This document shows positions 24,728 through 36,941 of a stretch of DNA of 64,000 nucleotides, one piece after another (position 1 is the stretch's first letter; every line of letters starts with the position of its first letter). Made by a program: the position numbers and the translations under genes. This DNA comes from Adineta steineri (taxonomy: Eukaryota > Rotifera > Eurotatoria > Adinetida > Adinetidae): positions 1 through 64,000 of the forward strand of contig CAJNOI010000274.1 of NCBI GenBank assembly GCA_905250115.1. Direction: 5' to 3'. A model generated the notes under the pieces. That model was given only the letters and a program-made list of their open reading frames with translations, did no database searches and had not been told where the DNA came from.

Positions 24728-26658
24728 TTCTTTTAATCAAGACAGTAAATATAAAAAACAAACAATTCATATTTTTCTAAGAGAATCTAATTATTCATGT
24801 AAAACTTATTTTCAATTAATCATGATGAAGAGAAATTTTTTTTTTGTTTTCTTTTTGAAAGAAAATTTTATATAGATTTAAAACTGCAACTAAAAAAAAA
24901 TCATAAAACATTTTTTTCTGAAATTAAAAAAAAAAACTTGCGCAGACGCTTTGTTTTTTTTTCTTTCTCAATTATTTCTATCTTTGACAAACGCATCTAT
25001 AAACATTGAAAAAAAATAACATAGATTTCTTGTTTGTTTTGTTTCTTTTGACATTCCTATTATACTTGACTTTTGTCTCTTGTTACTGTATTATACTGAT
25101 GATTTGTATTTGTCTCTTTCGTTAATAGTATCGTTCCTGGTGATGATTCTTCTACATTACTTATATATTTGTCAAAAATAAAAAAAATATAAAAACAACA
25201 ACACCGTTTTCTTCTGTGTGTCTTTCGCTTGTTTTTTCTTTATGTTATTGTATAATATATAGTGTGTTCTTTTTTTTCTATGTATTTTGTGGTTTTCCTT
25301 GTGTGTGAATAAAAAAAAAAGAAGCAGGAAAAATTCATAGTTTCTTTAAGTATATTTGATTTAAGTTAAAAAGAAAACATCGCAATGGGAAAAATCTAGG
25401 TAATAATATCTTAAATTTAATGAAATACTGATGTGTATATTTAGAAACAAGGTCATAGTACACAAGATACAAAAATAAAATTACAGTCGTGATATTCATT
25501 TGCTACTTGCGGTGTTAAAATAATTCCTCGAATGCACATTAAAAATAGACTCTAGAATATCATTAGAATAATTACAAAATAAGCTAACATTTTTTCTAAG
25601 AAAAATTTCGATTTTGATAATAGAAAGATATTAAGATAAACAGTTCTATTCGGTTATATGAAGCATTGATAAACAACATATTATGTTATCTACTAAAAAT
25701 TTTTATCGTAATAGTCATATGAAGTATGCTCCTTACAGGTCATCAAAAACAAGGTTTATAATGTTTTTTTTCTCTTTCATTAAGGAATCTATGTGAATAA
25801 ATACAAATTATTTTCATATAGATACTATGAAGTGATAAATAGATTTCTTTTTTTGTTCAGTAATGTATACGATAGTAATTATTCAAATGAACATATATAT
25901 ATATATTCACACTTCTATCCAATACACATGAAATAAGCTATGATTCAATGATAACTATATTTAATTAAAATAAATGTATCATGCGTCACATTTTCTATAT
26001 ATATATATAACAAAATTAAAGATACAAGAGAAAATTAGTAAAAAAAACAAACATCAAATCAACAATAAGAAATTTATGATGGATTGAAAATATACATATC
26101 ATTTGGTTTTTATATTACAAGTTTAGTTTTATCCAAAGAATTCTTAAATGGATTTATATACAAATAATATATGTGATCGTTAAGCAGATTTTTCACAGCT
26201 TGAATATAAACCACTGAGAAAGAGCGAGAGAGAGAGAGAAAAAAGCAGCTTTGAAAATAAATCTTTTTTCCGTTCAAATTTCTTTCATTTTTTTAAAAGA
26301 TAAGAATTATATATTTCTTTTTTTTTGAAAATATGGATGTAAAAAGAATAAATGAACACAACTATCATTAATGAATAACATTTTTTTTTCTGTTAACAAA
26401 AGAATTTTTTTAGAAATCAACAATGACATATTTTGATACTTTCTATTTTGTTATATATTGCCAATAAATATAGCAATCAAGAACATATGTCAAAAGTCAA
26501 AGAAAGATCGACATATACACACATATATATATATATAAATATATATAAATGTAATATGAGAAGAGCACATTGATTTTGTCACATATACCAACAGATGGAT
26601 ATTAGTGATTTAGTGTGGCATTCATCACTTTCTTTTTACTGACACGAATCAAAATAAC
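24728..26658. other. Convergent intergenic region (3' ends of TENT5 and the K2P gene)
   Basis: Poly-A and poly-T rich sequence with TA and GA microsatellites near 25897, 26223 and 26526. No gene was seen. Confidence 0.5.
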
Positions 26659-28240
26659 TTAAATTGATATTCTATGTTGCATTTGTGAGTTTATTCGAGG
26701 TACGTGATTTGTAATTTGATGATGATGATGTTGATGATGTTGATGATATTGATTAGAAATCAATGATTTACGTACAAATTGTAATTTATTATTATCCAAT
26801 AGTTGATTGAAATAGAGTAAATGTTTAATATTTTGAGGCGAACGTCGTAAATGCCAATATCGTCGTTTACGTTTTCCACGATTAAGACAAGAAAATGCAG
26901 AACAACAAGTTTTATCATGTGAATTTACAATAAAATCTGATTTCTTATCCGATGATGTTGATGATGATGATGATAATGACCATCGTGAATTAGTTTTTAG
27001 AGAGAGAAATGGTGATAATGCTTTATGAGATTGATTAAGACTATTTGTATTCGAACATATACGATTACGTTGTTGAGGACAAATAGATGCACGATGTTCA
27101 GCAATAGCAGCAGCTATAAGTTCTTCTTCATTACGACCAAGAAGAGCTGATATACCACCAATACCATTCTCGGAATGAAACTGAGCAAGACGAAGTACCA
27201 ATAAATTTAATGAAGAAGCTACAAGTGCTAGTCCAAATAATATAAATGACATAGTAAATATAAAATATCCCCAACGAGAATACAATGAATGACCGTTACG
27301 TTGTAAACTAGCCAATGGTACCATATCACCAAAACCTATTTATATAAATATTTTGTTATATCAATCATATGTATCTGTTCAATACTTACCAATAGTCCAA
27401 AAAGTAACAAGAGAATAATAAATTGATTCGAAATATGTCCATTCTTCATATGTACTAAAAACAATTGAACCGCAGAGTACAAGCATTGTTGTCATACCAA
27501 ATTCTACAGCGATCAATTCAAAACCGGATACTTTCTGTCGACGAAGACCTAAGAAACGTTTTAGACGTGATAATACGAATGAAATAATAGCATTCAATCG
27601 TTCGCCAACGGATTGAAACATAATTAAATTTAGAGGCCTATTGAATAGGAAAAATATTTAAAAACGATATATATATAATTGATTAGATGAACTTACACCC
27701 CGGCAACGGTATAGACCATACAAAATATTTTTCCGCCCACTTAAATTAAGAAAAAAGAAAATAAAAGTTTTTTATTATAAGAAATAAATGAATCGTACTT
27801 GTTTTTGGTGTTGTTTGACCATAACCTAAAACAATTTCAATATTAATTAAGAATCATTTCTTATTGAAAAATTTACCAATTAAAGTTACAACTAATGTGG
27901 AAAAATAGAAAGCACCTGGAAATGTCCATTGTTTAGCTGTACCACGACGAAAATGTCGATTTTCAAATATTGCTGTAGTTAAACTAACAAAAAGAGTTTC
28001 ATTTGGAACTGTATCAGTTCTATATAGAATACGAGCTATTTTCTGTTTATATATAAGACGATTAGCAATTTCTCTTTTAGATTCCACTAAAATAATTAAA
28101 AGAAGAATATTCTTTTTTGTTAAATATTATATTTTGAAAAAATACTTACAAGCATTAAAAACAGCAGCACCAAGCATTAAATAAATAAGCACAATGAACA
28201 TAAGTGCAACTGTGCGCACATTTTGCGTACCGATGATCAT
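26659..28240 (-). CDS. Two-pore-domain K+ channel, TASK-like (431 aa)
   Basis: Six exons: 28150-28240, 27877-28086, 27799-27825 (27 nt), 27697-27739, 27390-27637 and 26659-27335. It is a plasma-membrane background K+ channel subunit. Visible in order are M1 (NVRTVALMFIVLIYLMLGAAVFNALE, given here as NVRTVAL to VFNALE), P1 with IGYG, M2 (GGKIFCMVY then GVPLNLIMFQSVGERLN), M3, P2 with TIGFGD, M4 ending LNLLVLRLA (cf. the VLRF motif), and a long cytoplasmic tail rich in Ser, Arg and His. Two oddities: the first filter reads T-L-I-G-Y-G where TASK channels have T-T-I-G-Y-G, so the filter threonine is leucine, and the residue after GYG is Gln, not the pH-sensing His of TASK-1/3. Pore loop 2 is canonical. 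Start chosen at the ATG eight codons before VRT, as in vertebrate TASKs. Confidence 0.92.
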
Positions 28241-29180
28241 TCGAAATACGTTGATTAATGAGATTGATAATAGAATAGATTCATAGCACTTGTCATAAGA
28301 GAGATAGTTAGTAACTACAATAAAAATAATACTTTATCTTATCTTAAACGACATTGATGTTAATTGAAATATTAGTTTTAAAGTGAAAATAGGATTTTCT
28401 AGACAACAAACAAATTTTTTTTTTCTTTCTTTTTCTTCTTCTTCTTCTTCTTCTTCTCTCTCTTACTTAGCTTGTCTCTACCCAGTTGTATGTCANNNNN
28501 NNNNNNNNNNNNNNNNNNNNNNNNNNNNNNNNNNNNNNNNNNNNNNNNNNNNNNNNNNNNNNNNNNNNNNNNNNNNNNNNNNNNNNNNNNNNNNNATGTC
28601 ATAACTTCGATCGTCAAATAAGAAGAAGAAGAAGAAAAAAAAGTTTCTTGCATAAAAAATAAGACAAGATCGGAAAGATCAAATTATGAATGATTAATCG
28701 TCATCACTAAATAGCAGTAAAAGATATGAGAATAGCTAGTCATCATTTTCTTTTTTTCTTTTCCTCTAACCGAAAGACTCCATCTTACCTAATTGAATTC
28801 ATCGTGCACATGATTAGTTATATCAACAAAAAAAAACTAACAACAACAACAACTACAAGAAGCGAACGGTGTGTAACGCCCATACATCCGCATGTAAATG
28901 CCTAGAGTAAATCTACCATTTGACAATCTTTTTCTTCTTCTTCTTCTCTAGCTTGATGTGTCCTTGTCTTCGTTAGTATTAAAAATAGAAAGACTCTAAT
29001 ACACAAGTCCATGATTGTAATCTACTCAAGTGTTACATCTATTCAAGATGATGTACATAAATATTTAGTCTAATTTCAGAATGAAAGCATTAATAAATTT
29101 AAGCGCTTACATTATAATATCTAGTTTTTAATTTAAAAAAAAAGAACTCTTTTCACTATTTTTCTATTCTCTCTATTATA
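28241..29180. other. Divergent intergenic region with scaffold gap
   Basis: Probable shared promoter space of the K2P gene (minus) and BTB gene (plus). A TTC-rich array flanks the gap on the left and AGA-rich sequence on the right. Confidence 0.5.
28496..28595. other. Assembly gap (100 N)
   Basis: Exactly 100 N, so a placeholder length. Both sides end with ATGTCA, which could be a missed overlap. Confidence 0.99.
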
Positions 29181-30197
29181 ATGAATATAATTTCTATGAA
29201 TAAGAAAGCAAATAACGATAGTGTAAAACGTGTTCATTCAATTACAACGCACACTAATTCAAAATTTGCTAGAATATTATCAAATTTTGACAATAAAATC
29301 GATGTTCATGATTACTTTTTACATGAACGACCATTTGCTAATGTGAAAATCATTCTTAATCAACAAATCATATGGTGTGATAAAGCTTCATTAGCTTCTG
29401 CTTCACCGATTTTTCGTGAACAACTTATAAGAAAACCTAATGATGAACCATTAGTATTTAATGATATTAACTTAAATGATTTTCTATCGATGCTTGAATT
29501 TATTTATCCAATATTTAATCCACAAATAACTGAAAAGAATATTTCATGTCTTATTGAACTTTCACATCGATTTCAATTTGGTATAAATAAAAGATAAATT
29601 TTCTACTATATAAAAACTTTATTTAGATATGCTTAAAAATGCTTGTCAAATTTATGTTATCAAATATCTGAATACAATTCGACGTGTTTCTGATAATTGT
29701 CATAATTCAGAAGCGGAAGGAGATTGTTTTACTAGTAATAATAATAGTGGTGAAAATGAACGTCATCCACAACGTGATTTAATGTAAGTTGGGTTCAAAT
29801 ATAATATTTACAGACGATCATTTATATTTTATATCTAGAAATTTTACATTGTTTTTTTTTCTTTATTAAAAATAAACTTTCACAGTGAATTTCATAATCG
29901 AATATGTGTCGATGCTTCTGATATAATTACAGAATTATGTCGATGGTTAAAAACATACTATAATACTGATAATACACTTCCAACTCAAGCAAGTAAATTA
30001 ATTTAAATAAAATATTTCTTTCATTGATGATTATTTTTTGTCTTCTAGTCATTTCCGTCTTAGAACAAATATCAATCAATTACCTTGAACAAGCCATGAC
30101 TTCAGTTAATATTGACGATGAAATAAAAGCTTATGTTTATAAAGAACGAGCTCAATATCTCGAAAGAATATACCATATAAAACATAATACTTTCTAA
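29181..30197 (+). CDS. BTB/POZ-domain protein (270 aa)
   Basis: Four exons: 29181-29580, 29627-29783, 29886-29992 and 30049-30197, with all junctions in phase. A BTB/POZ fold is visible at residues about 43-130: HDYFLHERPFANVKI, then an IIWCDKASLASASPIFREQL segment (the H-K-x-x-L-A-x-x-S-x-x-F-like helix, with CDKASLASASPIF), then DFLSMLEFIYP and NISCLIELSHRFQ. After that comes a BACK-like helical stretch (CQIYVIKYLNTIRR) and a helical C-terminus. BTB proteins of this size often act as dimeric adaptors for CUL3 ligases, but no partner is inferable here. An in-frame ATG five codons into the frame (29196) could also serve as start. Confidence 0.8.
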
Positions 30198-30499
30198 AAA
30201 AAAAACTTTTTTTATGTACAAAATAATCGTTAAAATGTCGAAGAGAATTTATTTATCAAATGTTTTAATAACAGGAAAAAGGAACAATGTTTCCTTTTTT
30301 AGTTCTTTTGTAATAGATTACATGCTTTTTTCCTGTTCCGGTTTTCTCCATCAACGGTTAAGATAAAAGACGCAGATGTTATATGCATGAAAATATAAAT
30401 ATTCAAATGAAAAAAATAAAAAGTACATCATGCTATATATAGATATATACCTTATAACCTGCGAAAAACTTTTGTTAGAAATAAATATCATCGAGATAA

Positions 30500-30670
30500 T
30501 TTCTGTGAAATGATTTACACGTCAAAGATCAAGATAACGAAGATTTGAACAATAAGTAAATAATAATTTCACAATACCAATAGTATCGATTAAATATTGA
30601 CAACTACCTGACATACAACAAAAATAATATTTCTTCCACCTATCTTTACATTTTATGAAGAACTGATTAT
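30500..30670 (-). pseudogene. Fragment of FBXL4 exon 4 with nonsense change
   Basis: It matches 33615-33800 of the intact FBXL4 gene (exon 4 start plus adjoining intron), same strand and about 3.1 kb away. The coding part corresponds to CSNLRSLDLW but reads CSNLRYLDL followed by a stop (30522-30524) where the tryptophan codon is, and the splice acceptor CTAG has become TGA-type sequence. No other exons accompany it. It is a degenerate segmental duplicate. Confidence 0.8.
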
Positions 30671-30876
30671 GTTCTATCAACAAGCATATTTTTATATGAA
30701 GATGACTTTCTCATTTTATATAATTTCTTTTTTCATAGAGTTCATTAGCTAATTATATAATAATATAGTCAAACGGAAAGTTATCGATCGTATATGCTTA
30801 TTATGACATTTTTTTCCTATAAAAATAGTACCGTTTTTCAGACTTATAAAATTGTCGCTTGATAAGTTCTAATTTT

Positions 30877-31691
30877 GTGGAACTCACGTAAATTTTCGAA
30901 GAAAATCGTGAGTGTAAGTTTTAAGTTCAAGCTTTCAAGCTCCCCCCCCCACCCCTCCCCCCCCCCCTCAAAAAAAAATTCAATAAAAATAAGCAAAAAT
31001 CATTAAAAATAGCTATAAATTGCTAAAATTTTAATAAAAATAATGAAAAAGCGTTAAAACTAGCTATAAACTGCGGAATTTTGTATAAAAAATAAACAAA
31101 ATAGTAAAATATAGCTATAAATTAGTAGAATTTTAATAAAATTAAGCAAAAATAGTTAAAAATAGCCATAAATTACTAAAAATTTAATAAAAATAACGAA
31201 AATGGTAAAAAATAGCTAAAATTTTAATAAGATCAATAAAAAAGCGCCAAAAATAGCTATATTTTGCTGTAAATTTAATAAAATAACCAAAAACTGTCAA
31301 AAATAGCTAAAAATTAATTAAATTTTAATAAAAATGATGAAAAAGCGTGAAAATTGGCTATAAATTGCATGATTTTCTATAAAAAATAAGGAAAATGGTC
31401 AAATACAGCTATAAATTAGTAGAATTTTAATAAAAATAAGCAAAAATAGTTAAAAATAGCCATAAATTACTGCAAATTTAATTAAAATAACGAAAATAGC
31501 TATAAATTGCGGGAATTTTTATGAAAATAACGACAAATCGCTAAAAATAGCTGTATACTGCCGCAAATTTAATATAAATAACCAAATATTGTCAAAAATA
31601 GCTATAAATTAATTAAATTTGAGCAAAAAAAGAAGATAAAGCTCTTAAACATGATCAGATATTTCGATGCGAACAGACGTGAGTTCCACAT
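30877..31691. repeat. Minisatellite with about 300-bp higher-order period, bounded by inverted repeats
   Basis: Thirteen or so diverged units of about 41-55 bp carry the core TAGC(T/C)ATAAATT followed by AATTTTAATAAAA. A block of five or six units is repeated: the segment from about 31124 recurs almost unchanged at about 31418. The array is enclosed by a perfect 14-bp inverted repeat, TGTGGAACTCACGT at 30877-30890 and its complement at 31678-31691. A C-rich tract (30942-30967) lies just inside the left end. The arrangement suggests a non-autonomous transposon carrying internal tandem repeats. Confidence 0.75.
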
Positions 31692-33038
31692 TTTTAGCCC
31701 CAACAGGGCTGCGCTGATAAGCTTTTTTTGTATACAAACAAATATGTATTTAAATACTTAGAGAACTTCATTCTCGATGCTCGAAGATTCAAACTGATCA
31801 CATCAATCAATGAGTTACCGATCTCTTCAAAAAGCATGCGAATTAGATATTTTGATGAACATGAATTTAGTTTATCAAGAACTTCGTTTGCATATTCAAT
31901 AATATACACAGATATTTTTGTCAATGCACGTACTGAAATCGTATCTGTTTCATTAACTATAAATTATGAATCGTAATACTGTAAGTCTGAGCTAATTCTA
32001 AACATGCCGCTCTTTCGAACTGATGCACCTAACACACACATACATACAATAGCGATTGAGTTTTATTTGTCTTTCTGATTACTTATATGTATAACAGAAG
32101 AAAGCCAATGAAAAGATGCTTATCCATTAGTGGTCCAACAAACTAGACGGACGAAAGGAACTAAATCAGGAAGTACAATTAATATGCTCGAAAACACGAT
32201 TCACATTCCTTAATCTTATTATCATTTGTCCAGTCTGTTTGAAGCATTATATAACCACACTTAACGTTCATTTTGTATAAATAAAATGTCGAAGTTACAC
32301 GTAACTCGTGTTTACGCTCGATAAGAATCATCTAGATGGGAAAAACATTTTTCGCTTACTTCAACCAAAATCGATTGAATTGCCACATTTTGATGATATC
32401 TATAAACCAGATTTTGTGCACATTGTTTCAATTAAAATATCGTATTTGAATCTGACGAAGAAAAATTCGAGATGAAATTAACTCTGATCACTGGAAAAGC
32501 AGCTAGTTTACTGTCGAAAATACACTGTACTATTCGACCTGAGAAAAACAAATTTAATAGATCTTCGCCGAAAAATATATCTAAACATTTAATCAAGCTT
32601 TAGTGGAAAAGTAATCAATGAATTTCTTTTTATTCAATTGTCAAGTGACTTTCGTTACAAAAACCACAATATGTTGATTGTTTCGAACAAGCTTTCAAAA
32701 TCGTTTTGACTAGATGATGTAAGTTAATTTATTATTTTGTAATATAGTACATTGACAAGATACGACCAAGATCTTTTTCCTCCTGATGATACACTTTTTG
32801 TCTTACAATAGTTAGTCTTGTTAGAAAAATATTAATATTAGTTGTTGGTTTTTTTCTTCTTCTGTAATATATTATGCACTTTTTCAGCTTATTTTATTAT
32901 TATTAGTGATTAAAACAAGGAAAGAAAGTGTTACATGTGTCACTCGAGAAATATTCAGAAAAAGACTAAACAAATATATATTGTAATTAAAAAGAAAATC
33001 ACTCGGAAATTCTGAGGAACAAATATCACAGGTATAAA
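31692..33038. other. Intergenic, with possible degraded retroelement gag at 32330-32700
   Basis: On the plus strand, broken frames around 32370-32700 spell a weak gag-like pattern (PHFDDIYKP, then EEKFEMKLTLITGKAASLL, then KNISKHL) with stops and frame changes. A 76-codon frame lies on the minus strand at 31694-31924. Neither can be assigned with confidence. Confidence 0.3.
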
Positions 33039-36000
33039 TTAAGCCAATTCTTCGTGAATATCACTATGATCAACTGGTGTATAACTTCGTTTAAAACAAC
33101 TTTTGTATTGTTTTTTCCATATTTCTATTGTCGGGTCAGAGATTTTTCCACAAAATGATATATCAATAAATTCTAAATGTAAACAACGTTTAAGCATATA
33201 TTCAATAGCTTGTTCGTTAATAATATTTGAACCAAGTAAATCAAGTTGACGTAATTTCGGACAATTATCACCTATTGCAACGATATCTTCATTACTTATA
33301 CCTGTTGTATTTAAAGAAAATATAATGAATTTTAGTTGAAATTTTTTACTTACGTCGACAAGCTGTTAGAAATATTTTAATTAAAGAACGACCAGCTTGT
33401 TCAACTAAACTTTGTATAAAACCAGGTGGTGGATCAGTCCATCCAATATCAATTTCACTTAAATAAATCATATGTGTTATTGAATCAATTTCAACAGGTA
33501 AATTAACCATAGAATAAACTAATGCTAATTCTTCTTGTTGGTCAGCTGATAATTCTGAAAGTCGTGTTTCTTCGTCGTAAACATCATGTGGCAAACCAAT
33601 AATTGATAGATAAGCATTATGTGATAAATCTTTTGCACGCCAAAGATCGAGAGAACGAAGATTTGAACAACGAGCAAATAATAATTTCACAATACCAATA
33701 GTATCTACTAAATATTGACAATTACCTAGAAATAAATAGAAAGAATAATATTTGTCTGATCTACCTTTACTTTTTCATTCTAACTGTCAAAACTGATTAA
33801 TACTAAGGAAATATGTTGTATTTCTTAATAAGAAATAAAGATTCACAAAAAAAAACTAATGTAATTCATGAGCTTTTTAATTTGATATATATTGGAACTA
33901 AATGTCCGATGTGCTAGTGAAAGCTCTTGACAGTCTCAAAAACATGTTGTTAGAAACTTTTCTACTCGAATGTGTTTAAGAGCCACGGGCTATATTGCTA
34001 ACCTTTGTAAAATATTTCTATACAAAAAATACGTACAAACGAATAATAGTTTAATATAAAATCAAGAGTGAACAACAGATAAATGATTTAGAAGACAGAA
34101 TTTTGTCAATCATTAGATCATCAATGTAATTAATAGACATCTCTCTCTCTCGTATATTAAAACGAACTAAAGTTCAATGTATCTTACCTAAGTTAATATC
34201 TTCCAAATGTTCTTTATTATTATCAATTAATGGTAATAAAGTTTTAAAATCAATACTTGTTCGATAAACATTTAATGATCGAATATGACAAAGATTTTTT
34301 AATGGTATAAAATCATCAGTAGCTAAGCCAAAACAATTTTCGAAATTTAATATTTCGATATTTGAACAATAATTAGCAATTACTTCAATATGTTCTCCTT
34401 TTAAATATTGGCAACAAGCAAGATTTAATTGAATGAGATTCGTTGAACATAAATTTAATAATTGATTGAATGGTGATAATTCAATTGATTTTGTCCATGC
34501 TAATGAAAGATATCGTGTTTGAATACAATGATTTAAAAAGAAATTTTCTATAGAATTATTTGTAATTGTATTCCAATGCGGTTGTAAATCAACAGAAGAG
34601 AATTGTAATGGATGAAGACATTGTTCACGAAGTCGTCGACATGTTGATGAAAGTCGTATTAATGAATGTAAATCAAGATATGAACAGATTAGAAAAAGTA
34701 TATCAAAAGGAAGTTTTGTTAAATTAATTTCAGAATTGAACTCAAATGTTTCTTCTTGTTTGCTGATAGTTTCCTAAAATAGAAAAATAAATTTATTTAT
34801 GATGTTCTTTATCAACTAACTGTTGGTAATGTTTGATTTAAATTTGAAGTATAACCACGTAAAATAATTGTATCAATTTCTATATAATAATTTGCTGTAC
34901 AATGATCAAATTCCAAACGAATATGTCGTGTCGGAAATGGAACTTTATTTTTTAAAGGAATTTTAAGTATACGTGGAATACGAGCAGCTGGCGGATATGT
35001 ATGACGAGTATATATTTTCGATATTTGTTCATTATCCGTATTTAAATGTAAAGAATTAAGACTAGCTGTTGCAGAATTTATATGATCAGGAAACAGATCA
35101 TGCATTTGTTGAAGACCTAGAATATGTATTAAAATGAAATCGTGTCAGATTTATATATGTAAACAAGTTGTACAATACATGAAAGATGAGATTGAAATAG
35201 CAACATGGGCGGCGAAGGGCGAGGGTGTAGATAGAGACAAAGTACCCTCAGCCACACCTCGATTAATAGTTAAAATTTGCAAAATCGAGCATATCCTAGA
35301 GTGAAATCGTTTCGCCGTCTATCATCAAGCAAGTAGACTGAAAGTTATGAATCCAGAAAGAATGAAATTCTTTTAAATACAATGATATGTATGCAGAATG
35401 TGTTTGATAGAGTTCATTTAAATCTTGTAGATATATGTCGTAGGCCATTGCTGGATTCAGACCAATCCTAGATTGACCTAGGCTATTCTAAGATCTCAGT
35501 TTGGCCTGGTTCAAAATAAATTACGTCGGAATCTGATATCAAAACTCACTTTTGATCCTGAAGATAATTTCAGATCTCAGTTTACTTATTCGAAAACTAC
35601 AGCCAAAAGGGTATACTTTATACACAAATCATTGCATTTTGAGCAAAATTATCTGCTAACAAAGTTATTAATAGTTTTCTGCAAAACCTGGATTCATGGA
35701 TGAAAATGCTTACAACTCTTTAAATAGATAATCTTGCTCAGAATGAAATGGTTGTGTATGAAGCATACCTATTTGGCTATAGTTTTCGAACAGGCAAACC
35801 GAAATCTGAAATTATCTTCATGGCCAAAACTAAGTTTTGATCTGAGGTTTGGACTCGATCCTAGTTTGAACTAGTCGAAACTGAAATCTTAGAATGACCT
35901 AGACCAATCTGAGATTAGCCTACGACATATATGTATCGGTATATTTTCTAAATATCGCTACTATAACTTGTAATTCAGTAAGTTGAAAACTTTTACATTT

Positions 36001-36941
36001 AACTGATAATACATGATTTCCTCTAGATTAGAAAAAAATGTTCTAAACATCTTCCCTCATATGAATCATAGATAAAGTTTTAATTATCTATTTTCATCTA
36101 CAATTATTTTAATTGAAAAAATTTGTTCAATAGAACACAAAGTTATCATATACACAATTCACCCGTTCATAATGTACAGGAGACAATCAATACAGAACAG
36201 AGAGAGAGAGGTCAAAAAGAAGCTTGCACCTATGTTCATATTAGACAGGTTATAGTAATGAAGGAGACTGAACACAAAAAATGTTCAATGTTTAAAATAG
36301 AGAGGTATTCACATTAAAATAAAGTATCTATTATTAAAAAAATCATTCAGTTAAACCTTGAATATGTTATTGAAAGGGATGTTATTGTATAATGATTAGG
36401 GTTTTTAATAATATAAATTCTTACCATTTTCAATAAAAATTTCTTGATCATCTTTTAAAACAATACTAAATGGTTCAGGAAATTTCCATACTCGATGCCA
36501 TGTTATATTTCTATCATCATCTTCTTTTCCAACATAAACAACTTCAAGTGTACCGGGATTATATGTTTCATATATATTTAAACTTATACATTCATAAACT
36601 AAACTTGAATATTGAATATCAATAAAATCTCGACTAGTAAATGTCTTCTGTTCACGTTTAAAATTCTTTCTTGTTTGTTTATATGATGGCATATTTAACC
36701 ACCATGGCCCATACGTACGAAAAACAAGTGCATGAGTTGAATCACCATACTGAGGATAAATTTCTGGCAGTGCACAAATATTTTCCATATTATAATTTCT
36801 ACCACGATTTGATCCATATTGAGATGAGAAATCGAGAACATTTGATGGAATTTGTTCAGTAATTGATCTGTCTGATTCATCTGATTCACTCATACTAAGA
36901 ATAGAAAGAAAAAAAATGTTCACAACCTTCAAAGTCATCAA
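33039..36941 (-). CDS. FBXL4: FBXL4-type F-box/LRR protein (up to 677 aa)
   Basis: Exons: 36425-36941, 34821-35116, 34188-34773, 33354-33725 and 33039-33301, phase-consistent throughout. FBXL4 is a mitochondrial SCF substrate adaptor that restrains mitophagy receptors in mammals. The N-terminal domain is diagnostic: SSQYGSNRG, ALVFRTYGPWW, SLNIYETYNPGTLEVVYVG, then RHIRLEFDHCTANYYIEIDT. The F-box follows (INLTKLPFDILFLICSYLDL, CRRLREQC), then LQPHWNTI, and LRRs including LNLACCQYLKG, LRSLDLWRAKDL and FLTACRR, ending near the LRR RQLDLLGSN and FIDISFC. The first ATG gives a hydrophobic leader (MMTLKVVNIFFLSIL) that could be a mitochondrial signal. An ATG at 36893 (MSESDESD) is the alternative. 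Intron 1 (1308 bp) holds the foldback element at 35437-35926. Confidence 0.93.
35431..35932. mobile_element. Foldback (long-inverted-repeat) element in FBXL4 intron 1
   Basis: The two halves are inverted copies of each other. GTCGTAGGC starts the left arm at 35437 and its complement ends the right arm at 35926, with the arms pairing imperfectly over about 230 bp each. ATATAT flanks both ends and may be the target duplication, though its palindromic nature leaves the exact edge open. No coding capacity. Confidence 0.75.

Noticed and set aside
31694-31976. Overlapping frames on both strands next to the minisatellite
   Set aside because: Vague resemblance to exocyst-like helical sequence only; no introns, start or conserved motif to support a gene.
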